Positions 50,114-59,221 of a stretch of 64,000 nt of DNA are shown in pieces. Below the pieces are notes generated by a model. The model was not told the origin of the DNA, searched no databases, and saw nothing but the letters and a program-made list of their open reading frames with translations. Each line of letters starts with the position of its first letter. The first letter of the stretch is position 1. Origin of the DNA: Treponema_C sp050320395 (GTDB taxonomy: Bacteria > Spirochaetota > Spirochaetia > Treponematales > Treponemataceae); NCBI RefSeq assembly GCF_050320395.1, contig NZ_CP144459.1, positions 434,001 through 498,000 of the forward strand. The letters are read 5' to 3'. The translations under genes and the position numbers were made by a program.

Positions 50114-52912
50114 TTACTTTGTTGTCATCGTTAAAACGCCTGACCATGTATCGGGCACACCCGTTTTTATAAATTCGGTACAGCGCGCTGCAAATACTTC
50201 CGAAGGACCGTCGCCCGGAAGAATATGAGAAGCCGTTTGAAAAAGTTTTCGGGCTCCCTCAAAATCCTTTTGCAAATAGCGGTCAAGACCGGCGTGAAAA
50301 ACCTTTACGCATTCTATCTGCTCATTGCTTGCTTCGGACTTTACACCGACAATATTGTAAAGCTGAACCGGCTTTTCTATTCCCATAACACGAACTTTGT
50401 CCAAGCGGCGTCCCAAAATAGTACCCGCCTTTGCACCGGAGTTGGCGGCCTCCCATGTCGATTCGGAAGCCAGTACCCAGGAGCCGTACATTTTGTTTAC
50501 TCCCTCCAAACGGGCGGCAAGGTTTACGTCGTTGCCCATAATCGTATAGTTCATCTTCATATCGGTACCCATGTTTCCTACAACCATATTGCCCGTGTTT
50601 ATACCCACGCGCGTTTGCAGCGGCATCGGAAGACCTCCCTCTTCTTCCAAACGGCGATTTAAAAGCACTTCGGCCTGTTTCATGCGGATTGCCGAAACGC
50701 ATGCCTGCCATGCGTGATCTTCGACAGTAATCGGTGCGCCGAAAAACGAAACAATGGCGTCTCCGATATATTTATCGATTGTACCCTGATGTTCCAAAAT
50801 AATATTGCTCAAGTCGGTTAAATATTCGTTCAAAATATTAACGAGCTGAACCGGAGTAACCTTTTCGGAAAGGGTTGAAAAGCTTTTAATATCGGTAAAC
50901 AGGGCGGTAATGTTTTTTTCTTCGCCGCCGAGGGTTAACTTCGACGGGTCGTTTACAATTTCGTCTACGACTTTTTCGGACAGGTAGGTGGAAAAAGCGC
51001 GGCGCAAAAAGGTTTTATCTTTTTCGGCCGAGGCAAAGCGGTACAGTGAGTTGCCGACATAGCATAAGACGGCCGCCAAAAATGAAGATATGACGGGCAT
51101 ATATATGCCGAAGCGGATTAACACCATTGCGCTTACCGGGACGCTCAGTATGCCGCCTGCGCCGATAATGTTCAGCATTGTCATATTGATATGTTTATCG
51201 AATAATACGATTATAAAAATCACGGCTGCACAAAATGAAAAGCCCGCATACCAAGGCAGGGAATAAATAAAGGTTTTATTTAAAATCGTATTTAAAACAT
51301 TTGCGTGCGTTCCGATATTCGGGTACTGTCCCTGAAACGGCGTTGTTCCCAAGTCGGTTGAATTGCTTGCCGTATGTCCGATAATACAAAGCGCATTGGA
51401 GTACAATTCCTCAAGTTCGCCGAAAAGGCTGTTGTATTCTTTTAAGTAAGAGGCCAGTTTTACAAACTTATCGGATACCGATGCGCGAATTTCGCCTATT
51501 TCCGCCGCGTTATCCGAGTTTGTGATTTCATCGAGTAAATCGAGTATTTCCCGTTCGTAGGCGGGATCGGTTAATTCCGCACAATCTTTAAAGAAATCGC
51601 GGCGGCGTGCAAAATAATCGGAGTAACGCTCATCCTTTCGCGAATCGCCTTCCATATCGGAAAGAAGGCTTGCCTTTGTGTGCTGTAAGTCGGCATAGAC
51701 ACCTGTTAAATACTGCGCGGCGTGATAGTATGAAAGCATGTTTCCGTCTTTTCCCAAGCGGAAGCCCGCCAGACTTTGCAGGATGGATACGATTGTTTTT
51801 TCTTTTTTATCCAAATCGTGCAAAAAGAGCATGGATTCGTTTTTAAAACTGTTGCGGAAGTTGTCCGGTATCCAGTTTATAAGCATGCGCCCGTGTTCAT
51901 CAAGGGGAATGTGTACGTCAACGCGTTCGGCCGCATCCGGATACAGTGCGTTTTTAATCGTTAACGTATTTTTTGTACGTACCAGCGTATCGGTTTGTAA
52001 AAGTTTTAAAAGCGGCGCAAGCATGAGCTGGGGAATGTACTGACCTTCGGTTTCATGCAGGAGTTCTATTCTGCGCCTTGTTCCGTCCGAATCCAAAACG
52101 ACGTTTGTAAAACCCGCTCCCTGTGCCGGCTGCATCAGTACAAGAAGGGCCGGAGTCATTTTGCGGGTCAATTGCTGTTGCGATAAAAAAATGTCGTTTT
52201 CATGCGCAATAAGACCTGAGGGGGCGGTTACATTGTTTAAAAGCACGTTTGAACGTACGTATTCTTCAAGTTCTTCGGAAACGGTTATACCCATATCGCC
52301 GGCGTTTATCGTAAGCCAGGTATTGCCGAAAAAATGAATGGCCTGGGCAAAATACATATCATTGTCCCGCGCAAGCTTTCCGACTACCGCATGTTCCAAG
52401 TCCGCAAATTCGGGGGAAACGTAGGATTGAATCAATTCTTGTGCGGTTTCCGGCACGTAAGCGGGGGGCAGGTCTCCGCGGGCAACGGCCGCCGATAAAT
52501 CCTGAATAAGAGCCGCAATATTTTGCTCCGATTCACTGAATCGCTGCGGCAGTGCGCTCTCTACAACGGGATCTATACCGTGCTGGGAGGGCGAAACGTA
52601 TTCAATATCGAATACCGCTCCTGCGGCTCCCAATTCGCGCATCCGTATGAGGGCATCGGCAAGAATATCCCGGGTCCACGGAAAGGTTCCCATTTCACCG
52701 ATCGAAGCGTCATCGATGGCAACAATTAAAATATCATCGCGTTCCGGTGTCGCCGGTTTTATCGACAGTAAAATATCGTACATCCTCAGGTCAAGTTTTT
52801 CAAATAAGCCGGTAACGGAACCCAATGCCGTAAGCATCAAAACCCCGAGACAAATTAAAATTTCGGGGCGGACAAAAAGTGAAAAAAATATACCTTTTTC
52901 TTGCTTTTCCAT
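50114..52912 (-). CDS. CHASE2-domain adenylate cyclase
   Basis: 932 residues from ATG 52912; the open frame extends to 53425 but would overlap a divergent gene. An N-terminal membrane segment (EILICLGVLMLTALGSVTGL) leads into an extracytoplasmic CHASE2 sensor (KLDLRMYDILLSIKPATPER, GTFPWTRDILADALIRMRELGA, FDIEYVSP). Three membrane segments (about 570-660) follow. The class III cyclase domain reads NITALFTDIKSFSTLSEKV, KYIGDAVVSFFGAPI-like KYIGDAIVSFFGAPI and NYTIMGNDVNLAARLEGVNK. It turns an envelope signal into cAMP. The divergent partner operon encodes a FecR-domain protein. Confidence 0.92.
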   Translation of the reverse strand: MEKQEKGIFFSLFVRPEILICLGVLMLTALGSVTGLFEKLDLRMYDILLSIKPATPERDDILIVAIDDASIGEMGTFPWTRDILADALIRMRELGAAGAVFDIEYVSPSQHGIDPVVESALPQRFSESEQNIAALIQDLSAAVARGDLPPAYVPETAQELIQSYVSPEFADLEHAVVGKLARDNDMYFAQAIHFFGNTWLTINAGDMGITVSEELEEYVRSNVLLNNVTAPSGLIAHENDIFLSQQQLTRKMTPALLVLMQPAQGAGFTNVVLDSDGTRRRIELLHETEGQYIPQLMLAPLLKLLQTDTLVRTKNTLTIKNALYPDAAERVDVHIPLDEHGRMLINWIPDNFRNSFKNESMLFLHDLDKKEKTIVSILQSLAGFRLGKDGNMLSYYHAAQYLTGVYADLQHTKASLLSDMEGDSRKDERYSDYFARRRDFFKDCAELTDPAYEREILDLLDEITNSDNAAEIGEIRASVSDKFVKLASYLKEYNSLFGELEELYSNALCIIGHTASNSTDLGTTPFQGQYPNIGTHANVLNTILNKTFIYSLPWYAGFSFCAAVIFIIVLFDKHINMTMLNIIGAGGILSVPVSAMVLIRFGIYMPVISSFLAAVLCYVGNSLYRFASAEKDKTFLRRAFSTYLSEKVVDEIVNDPSKLTLGGEEKNITALFTDIKSFSTLSEKVTPVQLVNILNEYLTDLSNIILEHQGTIDKYIGDAIVSFFGAPITVEDHAWQACVSAIRMKQAEVLLNRRLEEEGGLPMPLQTRVGINTGNMVVGNMGTDMKMNYTIMGNDVNLAARLEGVNKMYGSWVLASESTWEAANSGAKAGTILGRRLDKVRVMGIEKPVQLYNIVGVKSEASNEQIECVKVFHAGLDRYLQKDFEGARKLFQTASHILPGDGPSEVFAARCTEFIKTGVPDTWSGVLTMTTK

Positions 52913-52957
52913 GATTTTTAGTATATCATATAATAGAGAAGCTTTGCAGGAGGAAAT

Positions 52958-53428
52958 ATGAAAAAAAGCATATTTTTTATACTTTTTTCGGTATTTTTGT
53001 GTGTGCTGTTGACCGCACAAAGCGCCGACAGCGTAACGCGGATGCTTGATGCAAAAACCGTTACATTTGATGAGGTTGCATATTTTGCCGTAACCTATCT
53101 CAATTCGGGCAAGGAAGAGCCGGACTTTGAAAATGCCGCCGCCGAATTGAAGGCTTCCCTTACATTCCCCAAGCTTAAGAATAGCGGATCCGCTTTGAAT
53201 TTTAAGGATTTTGCGTATGTTTGTACAAGGGTATGGAATCTGAAGGGCGGATTGAATTATCGTTTGTTTCAGTCGCCTCGCTATGCACTGCGTGAGCTTA
53301 AAGCTTTGCGTTTTGTTCCTCCTTTTACCGATCCCGATGCCTATGTAAGCGGGAGGGACATGCTGTATATTATGAGCAGGTGTGCCCGTGCCGCCGAAGA
53401 ACGGAATAATAAGGAGGCTCCGCAATGA
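52958..53428 (+). CDS. secreted protein of the CHASE2/FecR locus
   Basis: 156 residues. Signal peptide (SIFFILFSVFLCVLLTAQS). The mature part is helical (VTRMLDAKTVTFDEVAYFAV, ELKALRFVPPFTDPDAYVSG) and looks like the small periplasmic proteins found next to spirochaetal FecR genes. GGAGG precedes the ATG. The stop overlaps the next ATG (53425-53428). Confidence 0.78.
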   Translation: MKKSIFFILFSVFLCVLLTAQSADSVTRMLDAKTVTFDEVAYFAVTYLNSGKEEPDFENAAAELKASLTFPKLKNSGSALNFKDFAYVCTRVWNLKGGLNYRLFQSPRYALRELKALRFVPPFTDPDAYVSGRDMLYIMSRCARAAEERNNKEAPQ

Positions 53429-54591
53429 TCCGAATTAAAAAAGTACGGACGGTTCTTTTTGTTCTTTGTATCTGTATGCTTGCCGGACTTCCCTTAAGCG
53501 CCTTCGATTGGGGCGGCTTTGTTTTGAATGATACGGGAATAAAGGGGCCCGCAAATGCCGATTTTATTAAAAACTTTACCCAGGCGAACAGATTGACTCT
53601 ATGGATGCGTACTCCGCTTCCGAATTTAAAAGATTCCTATTTTGCAGCTGAAGGTTTTTATGACTTTAAGTACAGCTATAGGGATAAGACAATAAAACAC
53701 GCAATCGATTTGACCCTTGCCAAGTTCAGTATGAGTGTCAATGAGCCCGGCCTAAACCTGACCTTTAACATGGGGCGTTACGGTATTGCGGATCTTTCGG
53801 GTTTTATCTTTGCACAAAATGCCGACGGTATGGAACTGCGCTTTAAAGCTGAAAAATGGGATGCAAAATTTTATGCCGGCTATACGGGCTTTCTGAATGC
53901 CGATACGGTCAATATGAATATACCTCAATTGGCCGAAGGAAATAAGGTTTATCAAGCAGCTCCTCCGATTGTTATCGGCAGCGCCTTTGCAAGCTTTCCG
54001 CAGCTTTTTAAACAACAAACCCTTTCCTGCGAAGTCACTGCACTGGGGGCGGCCCATGACCCCGCCTTATTTACAACCCTTTCTTTGCACGGGCCCGTAA
54101 ATCCTTTGTTTTATGCGGTTTCATCAACCCTTGCTTTTACGCATTCCGGGACAAAGCCCCTGTTGTTTTCCAATATATCCCGCTTTGAATTGACGGCATA
54201 TTTTCCGATTATGTCCTCTTTTGTGTCATGGAATACGGTTTTTGCAACAGGAAGTACCGGTAAAAAGATCGGGGAATTTAAATCTTTAAGTATTATACCG
54301 GCAAATCTCAGCGGTTCGCTCAAATATGCCGGTCATGTAAAAACGGGACTTACCGGTTCAATTAAACCGATAAGCTCTTTATTATGTACTTTAAACACCG
54401 ATATGTTCTTTAACGTTATGAATGCATCCCCGGCAAAGGGATTTGCAGGAGCGCAGTGGCAGGCCGCAGTCCGCTGGCAAATATATAACGATTTACAGCT
54501 TTCGGTGTCGGCAGGACAGTTCTTTGCCGCTTCGGCGCAAAAAACGGCTCCTTATACTTTGACGGGTATAAGGTTGTTATATTCTTTTTAG
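53425..54591 (+). CDS. predicted outer-membrane beta-barrel protein
   Basis: 388 residues. Signal peptide (TVLFVLCICMLAGLPLSAFD) followed by alternating amphipathic strands: WGGFVLNDTGIKGPANADF, LTLWMRTPLPNLKDSYF, FKYSYRDKTIKHAIDLTLAK, ending in the aromatic strand LTGIRLLYSF. That terminal Phe and the strand pattern indicate an outer-membrane barrel. It is the middle gene of an operon with the secreted helical protein and the FecR protein; specific role unknown. Confidence 0.8.
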   Translation: MIRIKKVRTVLFVLCICMLAGLPLSAFDWGGFVLNDTGIKGPANADFIKNFTQANRLTLWMRTPLPNLKDSYFAAEGFYDFKYSYRDKTIKHAIDLTLAKFSMSVNEPGLNLTFNMGRYGIADLSGFIFAQNADGMELRFKAEKWDAKFYAGYTGFLNADTVNMNIPQLAEGNKVYQAAPPIVIGSAFASFPQLFKQQTLSCEVTALGAAHDPALFTTLSLHGPVNPLFYAVSSTLAFTHSGTKPLLFSNISRFELTAYFPIMSSFVSWNTVFATGSTGKKIGEFKSLSIIPANLSGSLKYAGHVKTGLTGSIKPISSLLCTLNTDMFFNVMNASPAKGFAGAQWQAAVRWQIYNDLQLSVSAGQFFAASAQKTAPYTLTGIRLLYSF

Positions 54592-54653
54592 ACTACGGTC
54601 GGGGTGCCGAAAAAGCCCTTGAGGCGCATAGGGCATCCGCTTAGGAGGTTATT

Positions 54654-55373
54654 ATGAAAAAAACTTTTATGCTTTTATTTTTGATTCTTGTTTTGATTCC
54701 CGTATTTGCTTTGGATGCGACTGTTGTATCGGTTTTAGGTAAGGCCGAAGTACAAACCGCAAAGGGTTGGGAGCCGATGAAGACGGGGGAAAAGATTGCG
54801 GAGGGAGCCGTTATTTCAACCGGATTCAAATCCCAAGCCGTGTTGGAAATCGGTAAGTCGAAAATTACCGTACAGCCTCTGAGCCGTTTAACCGTGGAAC
54901 AGCTCACCGCCCGTCCGGACAGTGACCACTCAAAGGTATACCTTGATGCAGGTTCGATTAAGGCCGATATAAAGGCTGCGGAAAACAAGCGTGTAGGCTT
55001 TACGGTTAAAAGCCCCGTGGCAACCGCTTCCGTGCGCGGTACGGCCGGCACCATCGATGCCTTCGGTACCCTTGAAAGTACAAGCGGTATTTGGGCTGTT
55101 GTTCCCGGTTCGGATGAAACTGCAGATGCTCCGGAGATTCAGGTTGCAAAAGGTTCGGGCATTGCCGTTTCCGAAAACGGTACGGTAACTCCGCCCCAGC
55201 AATACAATATGAATGCCGCCGTAAGTGCAAACCCGGTTGCGGTTTTACCCAGTGCGGCCGAGGTAAGCGGGGCCGGTCTTCCGTCGGCAAGTGCGGCCGC
55301 TCAAGCCGCAACGGCGGCAGCCGAGGCTGCAGGTAAAGCTCCCGTAAAAATCACCGTAGGCTGGGGCGATTAA
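54654..55373 (+). CDS. FecR-domain secreted protein
   Basis: 239 residues. Signal peptide (TFMLLFLILVLIPVFALDA). FecR core: VVSVLGKAEVQTAKGWEPMK, GEKIAEGAVISTGFKSQAVL, SRLTVEQLTAR, KAAENKRVGFTVKSPVATAS and VRGTAGTIDAFG. A low-complexity Ala/Pro tail ends it. Family knowledge: such proteins often accompany CHASE2 cyclases in spirochaetes and other bacteria; they probably bind surface polymers or act in sensing. GGAGG precedes the ATG. Confidence 0.9.
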   Translation: MKKTFMLLFLILVLIPVFALDATVVSVLGKAEVQTAKGWEPMKTGEKIAEGAVISTGFKSQAVLEIGKSKITVQPLSRLTVEQLTARPDSDHSKVYLDAGSIKADIKAAENKRVGFTVKSPVATASVRGTAGTIDAFGTLESTSGIWAVVPGSDETADAPEIQVAKGSGIAVSENGTVTPPQQYNMNAAVSANPVAVLPSAAEVSGAGLPSASAAAQAATAAAEAAGKAPVKITVGWGD

Positions 55374-55394
55374 GTAAAACTTCTATACGGAATA

Positions 55395-55429
55395 AAAAAG
55401 GCTGACCGGGTTTTCGATCAGCCTTTTTT
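55395..55429. terminator. terminator between the FecR gene and nagB
   Basis: Arms AAAAAGGCTGA / TCAGCCTTTTT with T-runs on both sides; serves converging transcripts. Confidence 0.65.
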
Positions 55430-55484
55430 ACGGCTTGCCGTGCTATTGAAACGACCGCCGGAATATACCTTACGGCAGCGGCTT

Positions 55485-56288
55485 TTATAAGGAATTGTCC
55501 ATATTCGCGGCTTCCATGTCTTTAAAATACTTTACCGTTGCGACCTTTAATTCATCGGTTGCGTCTTCATCGCATACAATAAGGGCCTTCGGATGCATTT
55601 GCAGGACGCTGATGGTCCACATTTGGCTTATGCCGCGTTCAACCGCATGGGCAAGGGCGCGTGCCTTGTTGTGGCCGCAAATCAGTACAAGCACTTCTTT
55701 TGCCGACGTAACGGTTCCGACGCCGACGGTCAATGCGGTGGCGGGCACCTGATTAACGTCTCCTCCGAAAAAGCGCGAGTTTACGATAATCGTATCGCGG
55801 GTTAAAGACTTTACGCGCGTGCGTGAACCTAAAGAAGAGCCGGGCTCGTTAAAGGCAAGGTGTCCGTCAACGCCTACACCGCCCAAAAAGAGATTGATTC
55901 CTCCGACATCGGCAATCGCTTTTTCGTACGCGGCACATTCGGCTTCCAAATCGTCTGCCATACCGTTCAAAATATGCACGTTTTCTGTTTTAATGTTTAT
56001 GTGTTTAAAAAAGTTTTCCCACATAAAATAGTGATAACTTTGCGGATGGTTTGCAGGCAGGCCTACGTATTCATCCATATTGAATGTTACCACATGTTCA
56101 AAGCTGACCTTACCCGCCTTATTCAATTCGATAAGTTTTTTGTAGGTTCCCAACGGAGTGCTGCCGGTAGGAAGGCCGAGTACAAAGGGTTTTTTTGCCG
56201 TGGGAGTGTAATCGATAATCGCCTTTGCAATGTGATTTGCCGCCCATTCGGAGCAGCGGTCGTAGTCGTTTTGTATAACGAGTCTCAT
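55485..56288 (-). CDS. nagB: glucosamine-6-phosphate deaminase
   Basis: 267 residues, the standard length. KPFVLGLPTGSTPLGTYKKL, TFNMDEYVGLPANHPQSYHY, the lid FLGGVGVDGHLAFNEPGSSL with the catalytic His, and LTVGVGTVTSAKEVLVLICG are all present. It converts glucosamine-6-phosphate to fructose-6-phosphate plus ammonia. It follows nagA in a two-gene amino-sugar operon. Confidence 0.96.
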   Translation of the reverse strand: MRLVIQNDYDRCSEWAANHIAKAIIDYTPTAKKPFVLGLPTGSTPLGTYKKLIELNKAGKVSFEHVVTFNMDEYVGLPANHPQSYHYFMWENFFKHINIKTENVHILNGMADDLEAECAAYEKAIADVGGINLFLGGVGVDGHLAFNEPGSSLGSRTRVKSLTRDTIIVNSRFFGGDVNQVPATALTVGVGTVTSAKEVLVLICGHNKARALAHAVERGISQMWTISVLQMHPKALIVCDEDATDELKVATVKYFKDMEAANMDNSL

Positions 56289-56303
56289 AATTCCTCCATA
56301 AAA

Positions 56304-57476
56304 TTACAGTATATTTTTTTTAAAGCCGCCCCCGATAATGGAAGCAAGAATATTAAACTGCTTATCAAAGACGACAATGTCCGCATCATAGCCGGGGATA
56401 AGCATACCCTTTTTATTGTACCGCATAACGGATGCGGGTGTTGAAGAAGCCGCTCTGACCGCATCCGAAACGGAAAGCCCGAATTTTACAAGGTTTTTTA
56501 CACCCTTTATCATCGTTAAAGAAGAACCCGCAATTACTCCGTCTATTGCGCGGTGAAAACAGCCGCCTTCATAGACCAGTTCTTCTCCGTTTGCAATAAG
56601 AGGCCCTGCTTCCTGTTCCGTCGGCGTCAATCCGTCGGTAACGAGCAGAATCTTTTCCAGCGGCTTATCGCGTGCAAGCAATTTGAACAAATCCGGATGT
56701 ACGTGTATCCCGTCTGCGATTATCTCACAGGACATTTCAGGATGAATAAGCACGGCTCCTACGGCTCCCGGGTTTCGGTGATGCAGCTGGCTCATCGCGT
56801 TAAACAGGTGAGTGGAATGTAAAATACCGGCCTGCATACCTTCGACCATGTGCTGATATTCGGCATTCGTGTGGCCGGCCTGCATGACGATACCGCGTTC
56901 AAGACCGTATAAGGCAAGGTAACGCATACCTTTCAGTTCGGGTGCGACCGTCATATTAACGATATGTCCTTCCGAAGCTTGCCAAAGGCGCTCCATAAGG
57001 TCCATATCGACTGCGCGCACGGTTTCGGGTCTTTGTACGCCGAGTTTATCCGGCGAAATAAAGGGGCCTTCCATATGGATTCCCATAATATGGGCGCCGT
57101 TTTCTTTACCCATTGCTTTGACAATCTCTTTAATACTGCGCGTCATATCTTCTTCAGGTGCGGGGTAGAGGGTGGGGTTAAAAGCGGTTACCCCGTACTG
57201 CGCCAAATCTTTGGACATTTCAACCATCGCTTCGACGGAACAGTTATCGGTACCGTGCCCTTTAAACCCGTGGATATGGGTATCTATAAATCCCGGTGCA
57301 ATATAAGCTTCTTCAACGTCAAAAATTCTGACGGAAGGATCGAATCTTTTTTGCAAAAAGCGGCGTTCCGAAAAAACCTCCGCGATTTTTCCGTCTTCAA
57401 TAAGAACGGCACACTTTTCCATTTGTGAAAACCCGGTAAACAGGGTTCCGTTATGTAAACAAATCGATACAGCCAT
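56304..57476 (-). CDS. nagA: N-acetylglucosamine-6-phosphate deacetylase
   Basis: 390 residues from the ATG at 57476, preceded by GGAG; the open frame to 57494 precedes this site. APGFIDTHIHGFKGHGTDN (metal site), GIHMEGPFISPDKLGVQRPE, GHTNAEYQHMVEGMQAG, THLFNAMSQLHHRNPGAVGA and LLVTDGLTPTEQ are characteristic. It feeds NagB. The divergent glpK shares the intergenic region. Confidence 0.96.
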   Translation of the reverse strand: MAVSICLHNGTLFTGFSQMEKCAVLIEDGKIAEVFSERRFLQKRFDPSVRIFDVEEAYIAPGFIDTHIHGFKGHGTDNCSVEAMVEMSKDLAQYGVTAFNPTLYPAPEEDMTRSIKEIVKAMGKENGAHIMGIHMEGPFISPDKLGVQRPETVRAVDMDLMERLWQASEGHIVNMTVAPELKGMRYLALYGLERGIVMQAGHTNAEYQHMVEGMQAGILHSTHLFNAMSQLHHRNPGAVGAVLIHPEMSCEIIADGIHVHPDLFKLLARDKPLEKILLVTDGLTPTEQEAGPLIANGEELVYEGGCFHRAIDGVIAGSSLTMIKGVKNLVKFGLSVSDAVRAASSTPASVMRYNKKGMLIPGYDADIVVFDKQFNILASIIGGGFKKNIL

Positions 57477-57631
57477 AACTTTGCTCCATAACACATAATA
57501 TACTTCTTTCGCAGAAAAAAGTACAGCACAAAGCCCCTTAAATATGACGGTCGTTTTTTTTATTTTGACGGACTTTATGCTGAAAGCTGCGGAAAGAATA
57601 TGCTTTTAGACCTATAAGATACGCATGCCCC

Positions 57632-57659
57632 TTGTAAAATTTTTATCCTGTGATACAAT
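57632..57659 (+). promoter_or_regulatory. glpK promoter placing the transcript start at the ATG
   Basis: TTGTAA (57632-57637) and TACAAT (57654-57659), spacer 16. The ATG is at 57666, only 7 bases after the -10 box, where transcription itself would begin, and no Shine-Dalgarno is present. The rest of 57495-57631 shows no gene. Confidence 0.55.
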
Positions 57660-57665
57660 AGTAAT

Positions 57666-59171
57666 ATGGCAGATTATATATTGGCACTCGATCAGGGAAC
57701 AACCGGTTCCCGTTGTATTTTGTACGATTCAAATGCGGTTCCTCTGCTTTCAAGCAGCCGGGAATTTACACAATATTATCCGCAGCCGGGCTGGGTTGAA
57801 CATGATGCCGAAGAGCTTTTTCAATGTCAGCTGGATGTAATGAAAGATGTCGTTAAAAAAGCCGAACAAAGCTTGGGAATTGCGGCTTCGGACATCGCTG
57901 CGGCAGGCATAACAAACCAGCGGGAAACGGTGGTATTATGGGAAAAAGCGACAGGCAAACCCGTACACCGCGCCATCGTGTGGCAGTGCCGCAGAACCGC
58001 CCCCTTGTGCGAAAAACTGCGCAGCGAAGGCTTAAATGAGGTAATGCGCGAAAAAACCGGTCTTTTGCTTGACGCCTACTTTTCGGCGACAAAAATCAAG
58101 TGGCTTTTGGATAATGTGGACGGTTTGCACCGCCGTGCCGAAAACGGCGAAATCCTTGCAGGCACGATAGACACTTGGCTTATTTGGAAGCTCAGCGGCG
58201 GAAAAAGCCACGTTACCGATGTTACAAACGCAAGCCGCACTATGCTCTACAATATTTATGCCGGCGGCTGGGACCCCGACCTTTTAAAGCTCATGGACAT
58301 ACCTGAGTGTATGATGCCGCGTGTGGCCAATTCAAGCGAAGTGTATTGCTCAACCGATGCGGCCGTGTGCGGATTTTCGATTCCCCTTGCTTCGGCCGTC
58401 GGCGACCAACAGGCGGCCCTGTTCGGACAGGGGTGCTTTTATCCGGGGGACGTAAAAAACACTTACGGCACCGGCTGTTTTATGCTTATGAACACGGGAA
58501 CAAAACCCGTTGTGTCCAAAAATAAACTTTTAACAACAATCGCCCTCGGTATAAACGATGAAGTTCAATATGCCCTGGAAGGCAGTATTTTTATGGGCGG
58601 CGCTACCATCAAATGGCTGCGCGACGAATTGGAATTGATTTCTTCCGCTCCGGAAATAGACCGTTTGGCCGAATCCGTGGAAGATTCCAACGGAGCTTAC
58701 ATCGTTCCGGCCTTTACGGGCTTGGGAACTCCCTATTGGGATATGTATGCCCGCGGTACGATAATAGGTCTTACGCGCGGCGTAAAAAAAGCCCATATAT
58801 GCCGTGCGGTTTTGGAAGCGATTTGTTATCAGGTAAAAGACGTTATCGACTGTATGGAAGAAGATGCCGGACAGCGCGTTACTTCCTTGAAAGTAGACGG
58901 CGGTGCGAGCGTCAGCGATGTAATGCTGCAATTCCAAGCCGACATTATGAATACAAAGGTTTCGCGGCCTAAAAATGTCGAAACTACCGCCCTCGGTGCC
59001 GCTTTTTTAGCCGGTCTTGCAGTCGGTTTATGGAAGGATAAAGCGGACATTCTTGCGCACCGGCAAATCGACCGCGATTTTACGCCTGCGATGAGCGAAG
59101 AAAAACGGGAAGCCCTGTACCGCGGCTGGCAGCGTGCCGTGGAGCGTTCCCGGGGCTGGATCGAAAAATAA
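57666..59171 (+). CDS. glpK: glycerol kinase
   Basis: 501 residues, full length. LALDQGTTGSRCILYDSN (phosphate loop), GITNQRETVVLWEKATGKPV, IVWQCRRTA, VGDQQAALFGQGCF and DGGASVSDVMLQFQADIMN are family motifs. It phosphorylates glycerol to glycerol-3-phosphate. It is a single-gene unit closed by a terminator, with an apparently leaderless transcript. No glycerol facilitator or GlpD lies nearby. Confidence 0.96.
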   Translation: MADYILALDQGTTGSRCILYDSNAVPLLSSSREFTQYYPQPGWVEHDAEELFQCQLDVMKDVVKKAEQSLGIAASDIAAAGITNQRETVVLWEKATGKPVHRAIVWQCRRTAPLCEKLRSEGLNEVMREKTGLLLDAYFSATKIKWLLDNVDGLHRRAENGEILAGTIDTWLIWKLSGGKSHVTDVTNASRTMLYNIYAGGWDPDLLKLMDIPECMMPRVANSSEVYCSTDAAVCGFSIPLASAVGDQQAALFGQGCFYPGDVKNTYGTGCFMLMNTGTKPVVSKNKLLTTIALGINDEVQYALEGSIFMGGATIKWLRDELELISSAPEIDRLAESVEDSNGAYIVPAFTGLGTPYWDMYARGTIIGLTRGVKKAHICRAVLEAICYQVKDVIDCMEEDAGQRVTSLKVDGGASVSDVMLQFQADIMNTKVSRPKNVETTALGAAFLAGLAVGLWKDKADILAHRQIDRDFTPAMSEEKREALYRGWQRAVERSRGWIEK

Positions 59172-59176
59172 AAAAA

Positions 59177-59220
59177 GGCTGTCTGAAATGTTAAAGACTA
59201 TTCAGACAGCCCTCTTTCTT
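59177..59220 (+). terminator. glpK terminator
   Basis: Arms GGCTGTCTGAA / TTCAGACAGCC (59177-59211) followed by CTCTTTCTT. It faces the end of the leftward lipoprotein operon. Confidence 0.65.
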
Positions 59221-59221
59221 A

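Noticed and set aside
52913..53425. 171-residue N-terminal extension of the CHASE2 cyclase
   Set aside because: It is antisense to a well-formed secreted-protein gene; the ATG at 52912 directly precedes the membrane segment.
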